64,000 bases of DNA from positions 427,295 to 491,294 of the forward strand of contig VZDJ01000045.1 in the NCBI GenBank assembly GCA_008694505.1, given 5' to 3'. Positions 50,096 to 62,500 of this stretch are shown one piece after another (position 1 is the stretch's first letter; each line of letters opens with the position of its first letter). The notes below the pieces were generated by a model that was not told where the DNA came from, ran no database searches, and saw only the letters and a program-made list of their open reading frames with translations. The DNA is from Cyanoderma ruficeps (taxonomy: Eukaryota > Chordata > Aves > Passeriformes > Timaliidae). A program made the position numbers and the translations under genes.

Positions 50096-50824
50096 CCTTC
50101 CAAAAATTAGGGACTAAATTATTACCCCACGTTATGTACAGTGGCACGATGAGGTCCTGTAAAATTTTCTTGCTACTTAAACAATGATTGGACCTGAATT
50201 AACGTGAATACTTTAAAATCCTGATTTGGGTTAAAATTCAATTGAAAAAAATGCATGTATGGTGTGACACAAGACTCTAATTTTAATTATATTAAGATAA
50301 TCTGAAAATGAAAGAATTTATTTTTAAGAATATAAACCTTTTAAATTCTAAATTGAAATTCACTTAATATATTATAGTCTCAAAAAGAAAGGACTGTGCT
50401 ACTACAGCACCTATATTCAGCACTGAGGTAATTAATTAAAATGTGTTTTTTCCACAATATGAGTAGTTATCACTATATGAGTCTCGCCTAGGAGACCATA
50501 ATTTTGAAACAATGTGTTGTAATAGTACTTCAAAATTCTTCAACCCCTGCTATTTATCCGCCCAACATACTGAATAAATCATAGAAGTTAGGTTTTCTAA
50601 AAAAATTCCTAGATTGCTGTGAAGTCAGCTGCACCTTGTGAGAGGCCCCATTTCCTTCTGAAAGAAATTAACTTTTCAGCTGCTCTCTGATTTAACAGAT
50701 CTATCATTATGTAACTTTGGGGATGGGATTATGTACTGGGATACTGCTCATGTAATGTTTTCATAGCTTTTATAGAGGAGCCTCTCTAACATAGTGGACA
50801 CATACATAGGACTGTAACACTTCC

Positions 50825-50864
50825 TAATCAAACTAATTGATTAATTTGATTATTTAATTAGTTG
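50825..50864. promoter_or_regulatory. Cluster of TAAT homeodomain-type words with dyad symmetry
   Basis: Within 40 bases there are several TAAT/ATTA cores (CTAATTGATTAATTTG, TTTAATTAG), arranged as an imperfect palindrome of about 26 bases (AATCAAACTAATT ... AATTTGATT). Such clusters occur in developmental enhancers, but AT-rich DNA makes these words by chance too. No conservation data are available. Confidence 0.2.
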
Positions 50865-51120
50865 CGTCAAGAGATTGCATGAGACTCTTGAATATCAAAG
50901 ATATTTCTTTCCCTCCCTCCTTTTGTTATAATCTTCAACCTTTTCCACTCCTTTGGAAGTTGAGTAGAATTTATAAATGAATCTTGGAAATGAAACGTCT
51001 AAGGAAAAGTAAAAATATTTGAAAAATTTCCTCCAAACTTGCTATGAGTTTTCTAAAAATGTCAGCTATCTTACTTTTAAAATGAGGTGAGGGTGTTTAG
51101 CTCAAGTATTGCAACTCTAA

Positions 51121-51150
51121 GTAGATAGAGAGATGNTAGATAGGTAGATC
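51121..51150. repeat. Degenerate GATA/TAGA patch with one undetermined base
   Basis: GTAGATAGAGAGATG is followed by an N at 51136, then TAGATAGGTAGATC. The single N in a tetranucleotide patch probably marks a length or base ambiguity in the source reads. Confidence 0.75.
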
Positions 51151-53412
51151 TCAACCTCCCCTATCATTCCATAAGGTGAGATACTTGTCTTTAAGTTTTG
51201 CAGTTGAAAGGCAATGCCATAAAATGATAATGACTCCTGGTAGTCCATGCAATGGACAGTAATGCATTTTTTCCATCCAGTTTCAATTTTAAGAGAAAAA
51301 AGCTAAATATCTGAACACATTTTACATGGGACTATAATTGATAACAGTGAGTGTAAGAAGGGCATTTATAGGTTTGTGGAAGTTCTCTATGCTTGAAGTC
51401 AGAATGTAAACATGCACTGTTATAAAGCATGTATCCTTTCATATATTATATGCCAATGCTAAAAAGCTATGACATCCTTATAAAGTGAAGACTTCCTATG
51501 ATTACTCTCCTATTAGTGAAAGGACGAATATACCTCTCAAGAGAAGTCAATATATTCTTGTAAAAATTGCAGAATTGATGCCTCTTCTGTCATGATATAT
51601 GATATAATAGTTAGTGCAACATTAATTTCTTCTGGGCACCACCCTTTGTTTATTACCTAGAACAATATGTTGATTTATAAGGAACTAGGTAATCTGGCTT
51701 CAAAACAGTGGGAATGTTTTCCTTCCTTCACCTAGTTTTCTTGTATTCTCTTTAGAATCTATACCTATATCTACAAAAGCACATGTGGAACAAACCTAGA
51801 GAGGTTATTCAATTTATGCTCATTTTGACACACCTTTATTTGGCACTTTTCAATCAGGTAAAATATCTATTATTTCAGAAGACTGAGGGGGATGCTACAG
51901 TACTGAAACTGCATTTCAAAGAAATATTGCTAATTTTCAATTTTCTTCTGTACCTTGAATTTAGTGCGTAAAATTTGCCAAGTGAGCAAAGGGGTGCAGA
52001 TTTGCACCAGCACTGAATGAAATAGTGGAAATGTATTTAACCTAATAGACAGTTAATTCTACCACAGTGCATGGTGGGCTTTAAAATTGGGTGCTAATAT
52101 GTCCATTCCCAGTGTCTCTGAATAACCTTAAAAATTAAAGACAGAGAAGTTTCAGATGCCTGAGTGCAGCTACTTATCTACCTGATGTGTGCTACAATGA
52201 CATTTTCAAGGATCTAGAGCCAACGACTCAGTTTTTCCTTTGGTTTAAGTTGGAAATAACTAATGCTTCCTATTTCCACCCTCCTCCCCACACGTTTGAA
52301 CTTAGAAATAGATGCCTGATTATACTTTGAAATTTCATTGACAAAACCTAAAATTGTATTGTCATGGCCAGGCTTAAATTTACTTTCTCCTTAACCATTA
52401 CAAAGACTGCTACTAAATATTCTTACCAAAAATATATTCTGAATCAAGGGAGTTTCATGAGCTTAGTAAAAGTCATCCATGAGTTAAAGTATCTTACTTT
52501 CAAAAGAAGCTTGCAATAACTGCAACTACTCTTTATCTGTGAATGTTTTATTTATATATTCATTTTGCAAAGTATTCTACAACAAAATTCCATAACACTT
52601 TTGTCAATAGACAAGAAGGCAGCAGAATATAATCTTTTTGTCCACTGAACTAAACTGCAGAATTTTTTTGCATATGCATATCAAATACAGAATATATAAT
52701 AACTGAAAATATGAAATCTTCTCTGAACAAATTGTGACTGAGTATTGAGAGTTTTAAATAAAGTTAAATTCTATAAAACACCTTTGACTTAGCACTTTTG
52801 CCCAAATGAGATTAGTGCTGAGACATCCCTAGGTCTGTCCCTCTGTTCTGACAGGGGGATTTGGGAGACTTCTTTGAGACAGTAAATATGCTCCTGAATT
52901 TTCAATAGGCAACTCCCACAAGGTTGGTTGATTTTTTTTTTCCATATAAATATTTCCTGGGAATAAGAGGCTGATAACCATTTTACCTGTACCTTAAATT
53001 TTTAGGGCTCTGTTCATTCCTGCTTGGATGTGTAAGGGGTAGGGTACAGACTCCAGAAACCTGGACTTTCAGTCTTCATATTACATGTTGTGGAGAAAGT
53101 AAATGTCATAATAACTACTGTTTTTTCAGGTATGGCTTTATAGTTGATGACACATATTAACTTCCTCTGTGTTGCCAACTTAATTCTTTCATTATGGTTC
53201 TCTTGATTGCACTACATTGCTGTGAAGAATGTGTACTGAAGTGACTACAATGAAAAAATTAATGCAAAATTGTTACTCGCTGGCTTATGTCAGGTTATAA
53301 TGCTGCTGTATAGAAGAGATGGACATCTCTGATGATCTGGAAACCTTTTTCATCTCTTATACTGTCGTGGTTTGAGGAGGAAGTGAGTTTTTTTTAAGAA
53401 ACTCAGGTCAAA

Positions 53413-53497
53413 CCAATCAGTGGCCAGGTTGGATATTGGCGTCTGGGGTGGCCACTGAGAGTTTGGACACGCCTCTGAGGACACAAGGGGTTAAAAG
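53413..53497 (+). promoter_or_regulatory. LTR promoter elements (CCAAT and TATA-like boxes)
   Basis: CCAAT at 53413-53417 and TTAAAAG at 53491-53497 are spaced 73 bases apart, as in a standard polymerase II promoter. They lie just before a pyrimidine-rich, GC-rich block (GCTCTTTCTCTTTCCGGG) where transcription would start. Whether the promoter is active is unknown. Confidence 0.5.
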
Positions 53498-54612
53498 CGA
53501 GGGCTCCCGACGCTCTTTCTCTTTCCGGGTTCGGCTTTCAGCAGAGGAGCTGGCTCCTCTTCCCCCGCTCAGGGTGGCAGGCTGGGCGGGGGGAGGGGAG
53601 CCAGGTAGGCCCAGGCCCCAGGGTGGGGAAAAGAGGGAGAACGGGACAGGAGCTGGGTTAGGATGGAAGGGTGGAGACCCCTGGGTGCCTTCCGTCCCCC
53701 GTCCCTGTCCCCTACCCCTCCCCCCCTCCCCCTCGGTCCGTCTCTCTTTCCCCAGGGAGCAGGTGCCGAGCGGAGTTGCGAGCCAAGCCGTGTGGGAGCT
53801 GCCGTGCCTGACCTCGCCGGGAGAATGAAAGCTTTTAACTCTTTCTAAGGCAGAAGAGGACTGTCTCACACACTGTTCCTCATGGCTGGTGGTTTTAGAC
53901 GAGAGGAAATAGCCTGGGGGCCAAGATGATAAAGGAAGATGAAAAGGATCTCTCCCGATTGCCAGAGATGAAGACGAGTGGCCTTGGGTTGGACGTCTCT
54001 TGCGTAATGGGAGCCATAGACAGACCCCGACTCTTCTGAGTATAAATGAGACTGTATTTTGGGTGGATGCTTTTTGGTTCAAGCTAAAGACTTTGTGGCC
54101 TGATTTTTGGAGCCCTCTGCCCCAGGGGTGAATTTGGGGGGGACTGTCTGTCCCGATGGAAGAGTTGGCTGGTTTTTGGTAGTGAGCCAAACATCCTTAA
54201 AGGGAGCCCTATCTGGTCTTAGTCCCTGTACGGTGGTGAGAGCACTGTGACAGGGAAGAAGAGAGTCACCATGGTAGAGTTTTCCGGGTGGTGCCATGAG
54301 TGACATGGGAGCACGGGAAAATGGACCTGTGTTTTCCTGTGGGGGGGAATGTTCTGCGGTTGCAAGAGAGACTCCTCTCTCTCTCTGGATGGATTGAGGA
54401 TTTGTTTTTTAAAGGATAATGGCTTGTTAGGTACCCAGGGTTGTGGAAGGTTTAAGCAAGTAGATATGAGGGTATGTGCTGGTGTCAACTATTGAGCATT
54501 GTAAAGGATGGAAATTGGGGGGAGGAGGAAAAGGGTTGTGAGAGGTTTCTTATTCTGTCTTTGGGTGATTGGGTTCTTTTTCTTGTGTCTGTCGTCTATT
54601 GTCAAGTAGTTT

Positions 54613-54618
54613 AATAAA
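54613..54618 (+). terminator. LTR polyadenylation signal AATAAA
   Basis: AATAAA is followed within a few bases by a run of eight T. It sits about 125 bases before the LTR end, the expected place for the end of R/U5 signals in this family. Confidence 0.6.
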
Positions 54619-54742
54619 TGTTTTTTTTCATATTCTAAGTGATAGGCCTGCTTCTGCTCTGTTCCGGTACATCTCACAGTAGTGTACTAAAAATTATATC
54701 CTCATGGGTGCACTGGCATTTGTCCAGCGTCAAACCATGACA

Positions 54743-57700
54743 TATACTCTGACTGAATGGTGGGAATAGAACTGGCTTGCAGTTACTTGTAAAGAGGTCT
54801 GGAAATAAACATATAGTCTGAACTTGCACTTTGAGTACAGGAGACCCAACTCTTTCTAAATTTTTCACTATGACCTCATGACCTTATGTACTTCTCTTCA
54901 GTGTGTCTCCAGTTCATGGTGTTCTGTGAATCACCTGGAGATCTATGGAGAAATTGTATTATCACGTGTTGCTGTAATACTACAGGGTGGTAGGACTTTG
55001 TCAGCATGGCATATGAATCAACTTTCTAAAATGACTATCAATCTAGAGAAGAATTGATAAAATGTTCTTGGTTTGTTTGGTTTGTTTTTTTTTTACATTA
55101 CACAGAAGAGTGCCAATCAATAGTTCTGTACCTTTTTCTTTTCAACAAGCAGAAAGAACAATCGCTGGGAATTGTCATTACACTGAGAGAATTGATGTTT
55201 TTTAGAAAATTAATTACTGCGGTGATAACTAAGTGTTTAGATGCAATGACTGATATTACATCAATTAAAAAAAGAACTTCTTTTAAAGTGGAAAAAGAAC
55301 TTCCTTTAAAGTTGACAAAAAAATAATTTACTTAGATTGTTCCCCTTTTTGCCAATTGTCTTCTGAGGTCACACTTCTCTTTTTGGCCCTAATATAACTT
55401 TAAATTTATTTTCTCATTCTGCAGGTAGGTTTGATACATATAATTTCTTTCCATGTTAATTCATCTAGGGTACGCGTGCTACACAGTTTAGTTTCCTCTT
55501 GGAAAAAATGACATGATGTTGTTTTATGCCAAACAATGGCCATGAAATTCCCATCACTCAAGCTAAAAAGCAGTTCATAAACTCTTCATTGGACAGCTGT
55601 TGTTCACATGTGTCAAGATATCTGTGCTGCCAGGATTTTTCCCCAGCATTCAGATGGTTAAGATAATGACATTCTCTTATACTGTAAGAGATATTGTATT
55701 TCCTAGTACAGGTAGCAACTAAAAGTTTTTACAAAATTGCAAAGCATATTTTGCCTCTGTGAATTCTTGACATTTACTGTGAGTAATAAAAGTTGACAGA
55801 ACTCTAAAGTACAGAAAGAGATTTTATATTTTGTCTAGATTCCAGTTTTCTAACTTACGCTTATTATATATTTACCGGCCTATTTATATGTACACACAGA
55901 TATGGAGATTCCCGTTGACTTATGTGAACATCTCAAGCTGGATGGCTCGCTACACGTGGGAAGGAAAACAGCCATATTTCTTTACTTTTCTGATTTTTTT
56001 TATAACAGAAGATTTACAACTTCCAATCACAAATTTCTTTCTCTCTTGCTCTCTATTTTTTTTTCTTCACTGTTCTGCTGTATTTGAGAAAAAGGCTTTT
56101 TGATTTTTTGGCACAAAGCTTTTCTTTGGGTATCTGCAAAAACAATGCTCTTATTCCACAGCATGATGCTATAGGGCCATAAAATTCTATACATATATGT
56201 GTGTTTGTGTTTGCACATCTGGTCTGGGGGATGGTCTCCACTGAAATAACATTCAAGTCTAAAAATCTAAGCTATAGATTAAATATTCAGGGCATCTTTC
56301 CAAATCAAAGTCTGCAATTTTGATACAGCTGTACATACAGCTGATATTTGTTGTGACGTAACATTTATAAAAATATTATGACAACATTGAAAACATTTTG
56401 ACAAGCAAGAAAGCTATTTAAAATAGTAGAGACAACCCAGTTAAAGAAAGCCATAGCAAGATGGCCATCCTGAAAAGCTCTGGGAAGAGCTGTGGTTTTC
56501 CTGTGTTACATTTGTTTACAGTGAAGTGAGAGAGTTGAAGAGATCTTCAGACAAATTCCTGCTCACAAAATACTCGTCCACTGGTGAAAGAACTAGAAAT
56601 CAAGTTTGAAATTAAAGTGGTGAAAAGATGAGAAGGATTTTGTCTTGAAGTGCTGACTGGGAAGAGGACATGAAGTGGGATGTCTGATTACTGTCAGCAA
56701 GGTTAACTTTCAGATTGGCCTATAAGGACACCAGACACTTAATTGGCCTCTATAAATTTAATATCTGTTTCCTTTTCCAAGCATCTCACAAGAAATTACT
56801 TAGAAATTTTAGAGGTAATCTGAGGATAGATTTTGCAATTTTTTCATTTCTCTCTGTAATCTTGTTTCTGATTATGTAATTAGAAATGTTGTACTGTGAT
56901 TTGCTGTAAAGAGTATGCCATGTTTCTATTGTTTAAGTCTGATATTAAGTGTAACTAAAATGCTTTCTATAAATAAAGCATTCACAGGTTGAAACTGAAA
57001 CACTAGAAGCATTCTGACTGTATTTGTTACATTCAAAGGAAAAAAGTCATACGTGCAGGCAACCCTTAATGGGAAACACTAGGAGGTCCTGGAATGGAGG
57101 AAAATGTAGCAACTTGCTATAATGTTTTTCATATGAGTTTGTTTGACATTGTTTTTTTGGGGTGTGTGTGTGTGTTTTGGGTTTTGTTCCTTGTTGGTTT
57201 GTGTTTTGTTTTGTTTGTGTTTGTTGGGTTGTATGGCAAAGTGGACTAAGAAGTGTCCCTTGTGCAGGTTCCTAATGTATCTACCTCCCAAGTAGCCTTA
57301 CACAGCAAAACATAGAAAACTAGAAGAATTCCTGGCTCAGATATTTACTGGTGATGTTGTGATTTATGAGACTGCCGTTTGGAATTTACATTATGGTTTA
57401 GATAGTTTTTGCTCTAGGAAAACCTCAACATGATGTATCTGGAGATATTTTTCTGCTTCAGTCAACCCAAGGGTTCATGTTTTATTTTATGATGAGTACT
57501 GCATCCTGTCTGGAATAGATGAGTAAGCAGAGCAGAATAATAAAACCTCCTTAATAAGGGAAATTTAATACTTGTACAGCTCATTGATGACTTCTTTTTT
57601 CACCTGGTCTTAGTACCACTGTCAGGTCTTCTCTCCAGTTCTCATGCCCTACTTCATGCCCTACTTACCTTGAGCAGCTTTTATATTCTGCCACAAAAAT

Positions 57701-58951
57701 ATCCATCACAAAAATTTGTGGTTTTAATTTCACAGTTTACCCAGAGCTGCTTTGCAGTGTTTCCAGCCTTATGGCGACACAGTAGCCCTTTTCTTACTTC
57801 CATTTATTCAGATGCATTTTCTCTGCCTTTTCAGTCTCTGATCTTCCCTCCCTCTCCTCACTACCTTAGCTGTTGTGTATTAATTCATGTCATTTTGCGC
57901 AATGGAACATTCAAATCAAAAGCATTTTACAGAGATGCTTCAAGAAATTTTCGTATGAATACAAGTATGAACTGTAATTTAATAGATGTTGGTACGTACA
58001 CACATATTAAAATAATTTCAACCTGTAATTATACATTAACCTGGTAAAATGAAAACTCCAGTACAATCTTGAAGGTAGTGCTACTCTCTTGCCATAAGAC
58101 TATAATATACATATATCCACAGAGCTAATGATATAGTTGAAGCTGATGTTGACACTTACTATTATATTAAATTTTCTTAGTTGTTGTGGAAACTGCTCTA
58201 TATGATTGACCCTGTCCTTACTGAATCTGATGAATGTTCCTTCTAAAACTATAATCTGCATTTGGCATTAGTGCCAGGTTTTCTCTTTTCCCCCTCCATT
58301 GGCAATTTTTCTTGAATAGTGTCTCAATTCTCAATATAATTTTTAGCTCATTGTGGCAGTATCTACACTTGACAGATTTGTCACAATATTTGTCTTATTT
58401 CTATTAACTGCCAGGTTTTTCAGGTACTCCTTGGTTCTCCTTCTTTCATTTGTCCCAGAACCTCCTAGTCCATATTTATATTAGCAGAACATAACGGTTT
58501 GAAGTAAGATTTGACTCATTCATTGGCACCAGTCTTAGAATGAATTTATTTTCAGAGCAGTTTCATAGCAGAAGGCATGTAATATTTTTCTGAATATCAA
58601 TCCTTTTACTATTTTATCTCTTAGCTTAGTTAGAATTTTGATTTCTTTGGGCTCCCTTTAGAATGGATTTTAAATAGAACAAAAATAATAATAAACACCA
58701 TGTCCCAGTTTTTTATTACATAATTACCAGCAAAGAAACCAAGGATGACGTAGACATGTGAAGCACTAAATCACCAGAATGAGACTTATTGTGTAGCAGT
58801 GGCTTTTTTCTCCTCTCCTGAAACTTGAAATGTTCTGTTGGCTATTTATTATATCTGTCTGGCTTCTATCTTATCCTTTATCTTATTTTCAGGACATATT
58901 TTACGCCAATATAAATACTCAGCTTTTATTCTCTTTGGTCTTTTTGTCTCC
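54743..58951. other. Unique AT-rich sequence, no gene seen
   Basis: The right TATAC duplication is at 54743-54747. Frames at 55831-56103 and 57670-58047 (plus) lack domains and good splice context. A G/T-rich patch is at 57155-57235. Nothing else is recognised up to the CR1 fragment. Confidence 0.55.
57155..57235. repeat. G/T-rich low-complexity patch
   Basis: The plus strand is almost free of A and C over about 80 bases, with GGGGTGTGTGTGTGTG, TTTTGGGTTTTG and TTTTGTTTTGTTTGTG. Several GGG runs are present, but four well-spaced runs for a strong G-quadruplex are not obvious. Confidence 0.85.
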
Positions 58952-59515
58952 AGTGCCTTCCACCAGACTTGCTCCAGGAGCTCCTTGTCTGTCTTCTCAG
59001 GAGCCCAGGGCTGGACAGAACACTTTAGGTATGCCTCACCAGGGCTGAGTAGAGTGGCAGGGTCACCTCCCTCAACCTGCTGGCACTGCTTCCCTGAATG
59101 TAGCCCAGGGCCTTGGCCACCAAGAGAGCTTTCTATCCACCAGAACCCCCAGGTCCTTCTCCACAGAGCTGCTTCCCAGCAGGTCACCCCCAGCCTGTGC
59201 TGGTGCCTGGGGTTGTTCCTTCCCAGGTGCAGGACCCTGCATTTTCCTCTAGTGAATTTCAGAAGGTTCCTCTCTGCCCATCTCTCCAGCCTGTTGAGGT
59301 CCTTCTAGAGGGCTGCTCAGCCCTCTGGGGTATCAGACACTCCTCCCAGCTTTGTGTTGTCAGTGAATCTGCTGAGGAGGCCTCTGCCCCTTCACCCAAG
59401 TCATTGATGGGTCAGTTAAACAAGACCGGGCCCACTATTGAACCTTGGGGGGCACTACTAGTGATAGGCCTCCAACTAGAGCCTGTGCCACGATTATGAC
59501 TCTCTGGGATCTGCT
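58952..59515 (-). mobile_element. CR1 LINE fragment lacking its 3' end
   Basis: The plus strand carries reverse-complement CR1 blocks: 'cagacttgctccaggagctcc', 'caccagggctgagtagagtggcag', 'tcacctccctcaacctgctgg', 'cccaggtccttctccacagagctgc', 'ggttgttccttcccaggtgcaggaccctgcat' and 'ataggcctccaactagag' at about 59465-59482. The last several hundred bases and the octamer tail that should lie to the left of 58952 are missing. The frames at 58838-59308, 58849-59187 and 59113-59499 are shadows of this fragment. It seems to be a different CR1 subfamily from the 40683 copy, judged by block wording only. Confidence 0.88.
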
Positions 59516-62500
59516 GTTCTTCTTGCTCTGATTTTTTTCTCAATTAAATGGTGAACTCTGGAGCAGTGTGATCCATGTTTGTGGGAAGCCAGGAGGCTTT
59601 TTCATTAGTACTCACCTTCCCCTCAGTTACAATGGAATACTATCTAAGTAGGCACATTTACTTATTTTTTTAAAGGATGTTTTAAAGCACACCACTGGAA
59701 AGTAATGTTGCAAAAATGAGACACCAGCCTTCCACACAAGTTAAAAGATGTTTACTTACAGGAGATCTGACAAAATGTATAACTAAATGTCAAATGTGTA
59801 AAGATGCTATGGAGAAAAAGGAAATAAATACCTTCTTTTAGTGTTTTGTTGCAAGACATCCATTAGATAAAAGAGTAATAACAAAGAATGTCAATAGCAA
59901 ACATCCTATTTTTAATGATTTATATCATGAGTTACTACCGGACTGAAACATCTCCAGCATGAATGGATTGTGGAGGTGAAAAACATAAGGACATGGACCA
60001 TGTGTTTTTTTAGTGGGGTGTATAAGGGCTACTGCTCTCTTCACACTACTTTTTTCCAAGCCCATAAGGAAATATTCCCAAACATTCAATGGAATGCTGA
60101 TTTTTTGCTGATTTAAAACTTCTGAGTTTTAAAATACCTCATAGTCTCAATGAAATTTTATACAATCCAGTGTTTTATCATTTGTTTCATTGTTTTGTCA
60201 TTTTTTTCTTAACATATCTGTGGTTCTAAATGAATACTATCACAAAAAATACTCAGGGGAAAATTAGAAACATAATGGATCAGAACTTAAAATTAGGTAA
60301 TTTAATACTACAGAATAGGCTAGCAATTACAGTTCATTACCAATTGAGATTTTTCTCTGAGTCCTAAATAAGCATAATTCTACTATATCAGTGATAGTGT
60401 AAGAAGTCACTGTGTATCTATAAGTGCTTTCTTCTCTCTCAAGAGCCAGGACCACTTTAGCAGGACTAACTTGATCAAGAAAGGAGGCTTGATAGAAAAG
60501 CTAATTTTATAAACTCTGCTATTTTTTAAAAAATGCACCCATGGTTCTACATCTCTGTCAGACTTTGTAGCACTGAACTGTTGCCACCATCAATGTGTGA
60601 GTGTGACTGGCTGTTTCTGCACCCTTCAATACATGAAACCAATATTGTCATCAAATGTAACTCATTTCTTTCTATAAGTGTGTCTTACTGTACTTCCTTC
60701 TTATTACTTGCCTGATAGGTAAAGTGTAATTTTAAAATGCAGTTAGCCAAGAAGATATGACAGGAACCTTAATACCCACTATTAAATGGGAACTAATGTT
60801 TGCAATCACACTATGTGTGGTTTAGATTTACAAGATAATCAGAGTAGTTTTAAATGTTAGCCTCTTTAGGATCAGAAGTATCATCTCATGAATTCAGTGT
60901 GTTGTTCCTCAGAGGTTAGGAGCCTTTGAAAATATGTACTTAAAATTTAAACCACCAGAAGATTATATAGAAATGTAACTAGTATTATTTTTAGTTTTCA
61001 TTCTCAAGGAATGTAAGATTATGCATTAAACAAGTACATTTGGAATGCATGTACTTCTGCAGTCAGAACTTCAGGATAGTTTTATAGTCCTCAGAATAAA
61101 ATCGAGAGAGCTGACAGTACAGGTTAAGTGTTAAGAGTCACATCTTAGTTTAGTTTCTAGAGGCATTCATTTTCCTAGTCAGACCCTAATTTTGTCGGAT
61201 CCTTAGAGATACACAAGCAGCAAGTTCTTGACCTTGCTCAGAACAATTTTCCAACTTACAGCGACTTCCCTTATAAGAAGAGCTCATTCTGAGTGTTATT
61301 TGTGATTGGCTTGAATCACCACTTCAATTTTAAATATGTACCTGAGGAAAAACAAGATGTATAAGAAGTATTTCTGTCTCTAACCTGTAAAATATATGTG
61401 GTTATTTTACTGTTGTATTATTCAATCTCAGAAGCCAAATTACTCAGAACATTTTCTGAAAGTGGAAATAAAAATTGTCTCAATACAGCTATGTTTGTTT
61501 GCTTTTTATTCAGTGAAAAAAAAAAGATTTTTAAGAATGAAAGTTAATTTTTCTGACACATTTCTTATGATTAAAATTAAATTCTTTGAAAAACATATTT
61601 AACCATAATATTCACAATTCATCTATTTTCCTTCATCTGTTGTGTTTGTTTTGATTTCTGCTATTGCATTTGAAAAAGTAATAAACAGAGAAAGTATGTT
61701 TTATGAATCTGCAAACAAATTGCAGGTCATATTTTTAAGCTACCTATTTGTATATATTCAAGAAACTCTATTAAGGCTGAATTTGAAGACTACTCTAGAG
61801 TGGAAAAGACTTTGTATATCATGAATACATAGCAGCAGCTACCTAAAGGAAATATTCTTTGGCAGTTCAGATGATTCAGCTGGTCACAGTATCATTGTCC
61901 TTGTGGCAAAGTGTATAAATGTGGTCATTTTTCTGGTGCCTTGTAAACAGCCATAACCATCCTGTTGATGAGAACAGTTTAAACTGAAAACAATGTCTGA
62001 AAATATCAGCACACTCTCTGATTTTTACCCATGAGTTTTTCGAAAATTTCCTGCTGTCTACTATAATACACGAGCAGCTGGCTTTTGAGCATAATCTGTC
62101 ACTGGAAGCATTTTGCAGGCTCTGCATCTAAACTACACATCATTTGGGACCCGAGCACCAGCTGAAGAGGGAGAAGGATGTGTGAGCAGGCATAATGGAA
62201 GGCCAATGGAAGGCAGAGGCATGAGTGGATGCTGCCAAAAGACCATTACATGGTCAGTGAGAAACAAGCATTTTTAGTGAAGACCAAAGTCCCAACTTGG
62301 ATGCCCAGTTTGATACCCAGTTTCACATTCTGACACTATGTAGATAGTCCAAAACACATGTATATGTATTGGTATGTGTAAAATTCTGTGTAAGGTGACA
62401 TTCATTTTCTGAGTTTTGGTGCATCCCTTTTCTCCATCACATTGCTATGTCATTAACTATCAGTCAACCCTGCTTAGGAATACAGGTTATTACAATACTA

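Larger units (their letters stand above)
50096..53362. other. Unique AT-rich sequence, no gene seen
   Basis: Nothing but short chance frames is visible. A TAAT-rich palindromic patch is at 50825-50864. A degenerate GATA-like patch with one undetermined base lies at 51121-51150. The TATAC at 53358-53362 is the left target duplication of the next LTR. Confidence 0.55.
53363..54742 (+). mobile_element. Solo LTR of a songbird-type ERVL-like element, 1380 bp, with perfect TATAC duplication
   Basis: The element starts TGTCGTGGTTTGAGGAGG and ends GTCAAACCATGACA, an inverted terminal pair. It is flanked by identical pentamers TATAC at 53358-53362 and 54743-54747. The 5-bp duplication fits an ERVL-like class. 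In sense order it has a CCAAT box (53413-53417), a TTAAAAG TATA-like box (53491-53497), a GC-rich region to about 53830, a further TATAAATG word (54041-54048) and an AATAAA signal (54613-54618) followed by a T-rich stretch. Internal genes are absent. It is the most GC-rich part of the window and well preserved, so it is probably among the younger insertions. Confidence 0.92.

Noticed and set aside
53417..54190. 257-codon minus-strand open frame, the longest in the window
   Set aside because: It lies wholly inside the GC-rich plus-strand LTR (53363-54742), antisense to it. GC-rich sequence with few TAA/TAG words gives long chance frames, and the peptide is Pro/Ser/Arg-rich without a domain.
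58838..59499. Overlapping frames of 72-156 codons on both strands
   Set aside because: They are shadows of the CR1 fragment at 58952-59515.
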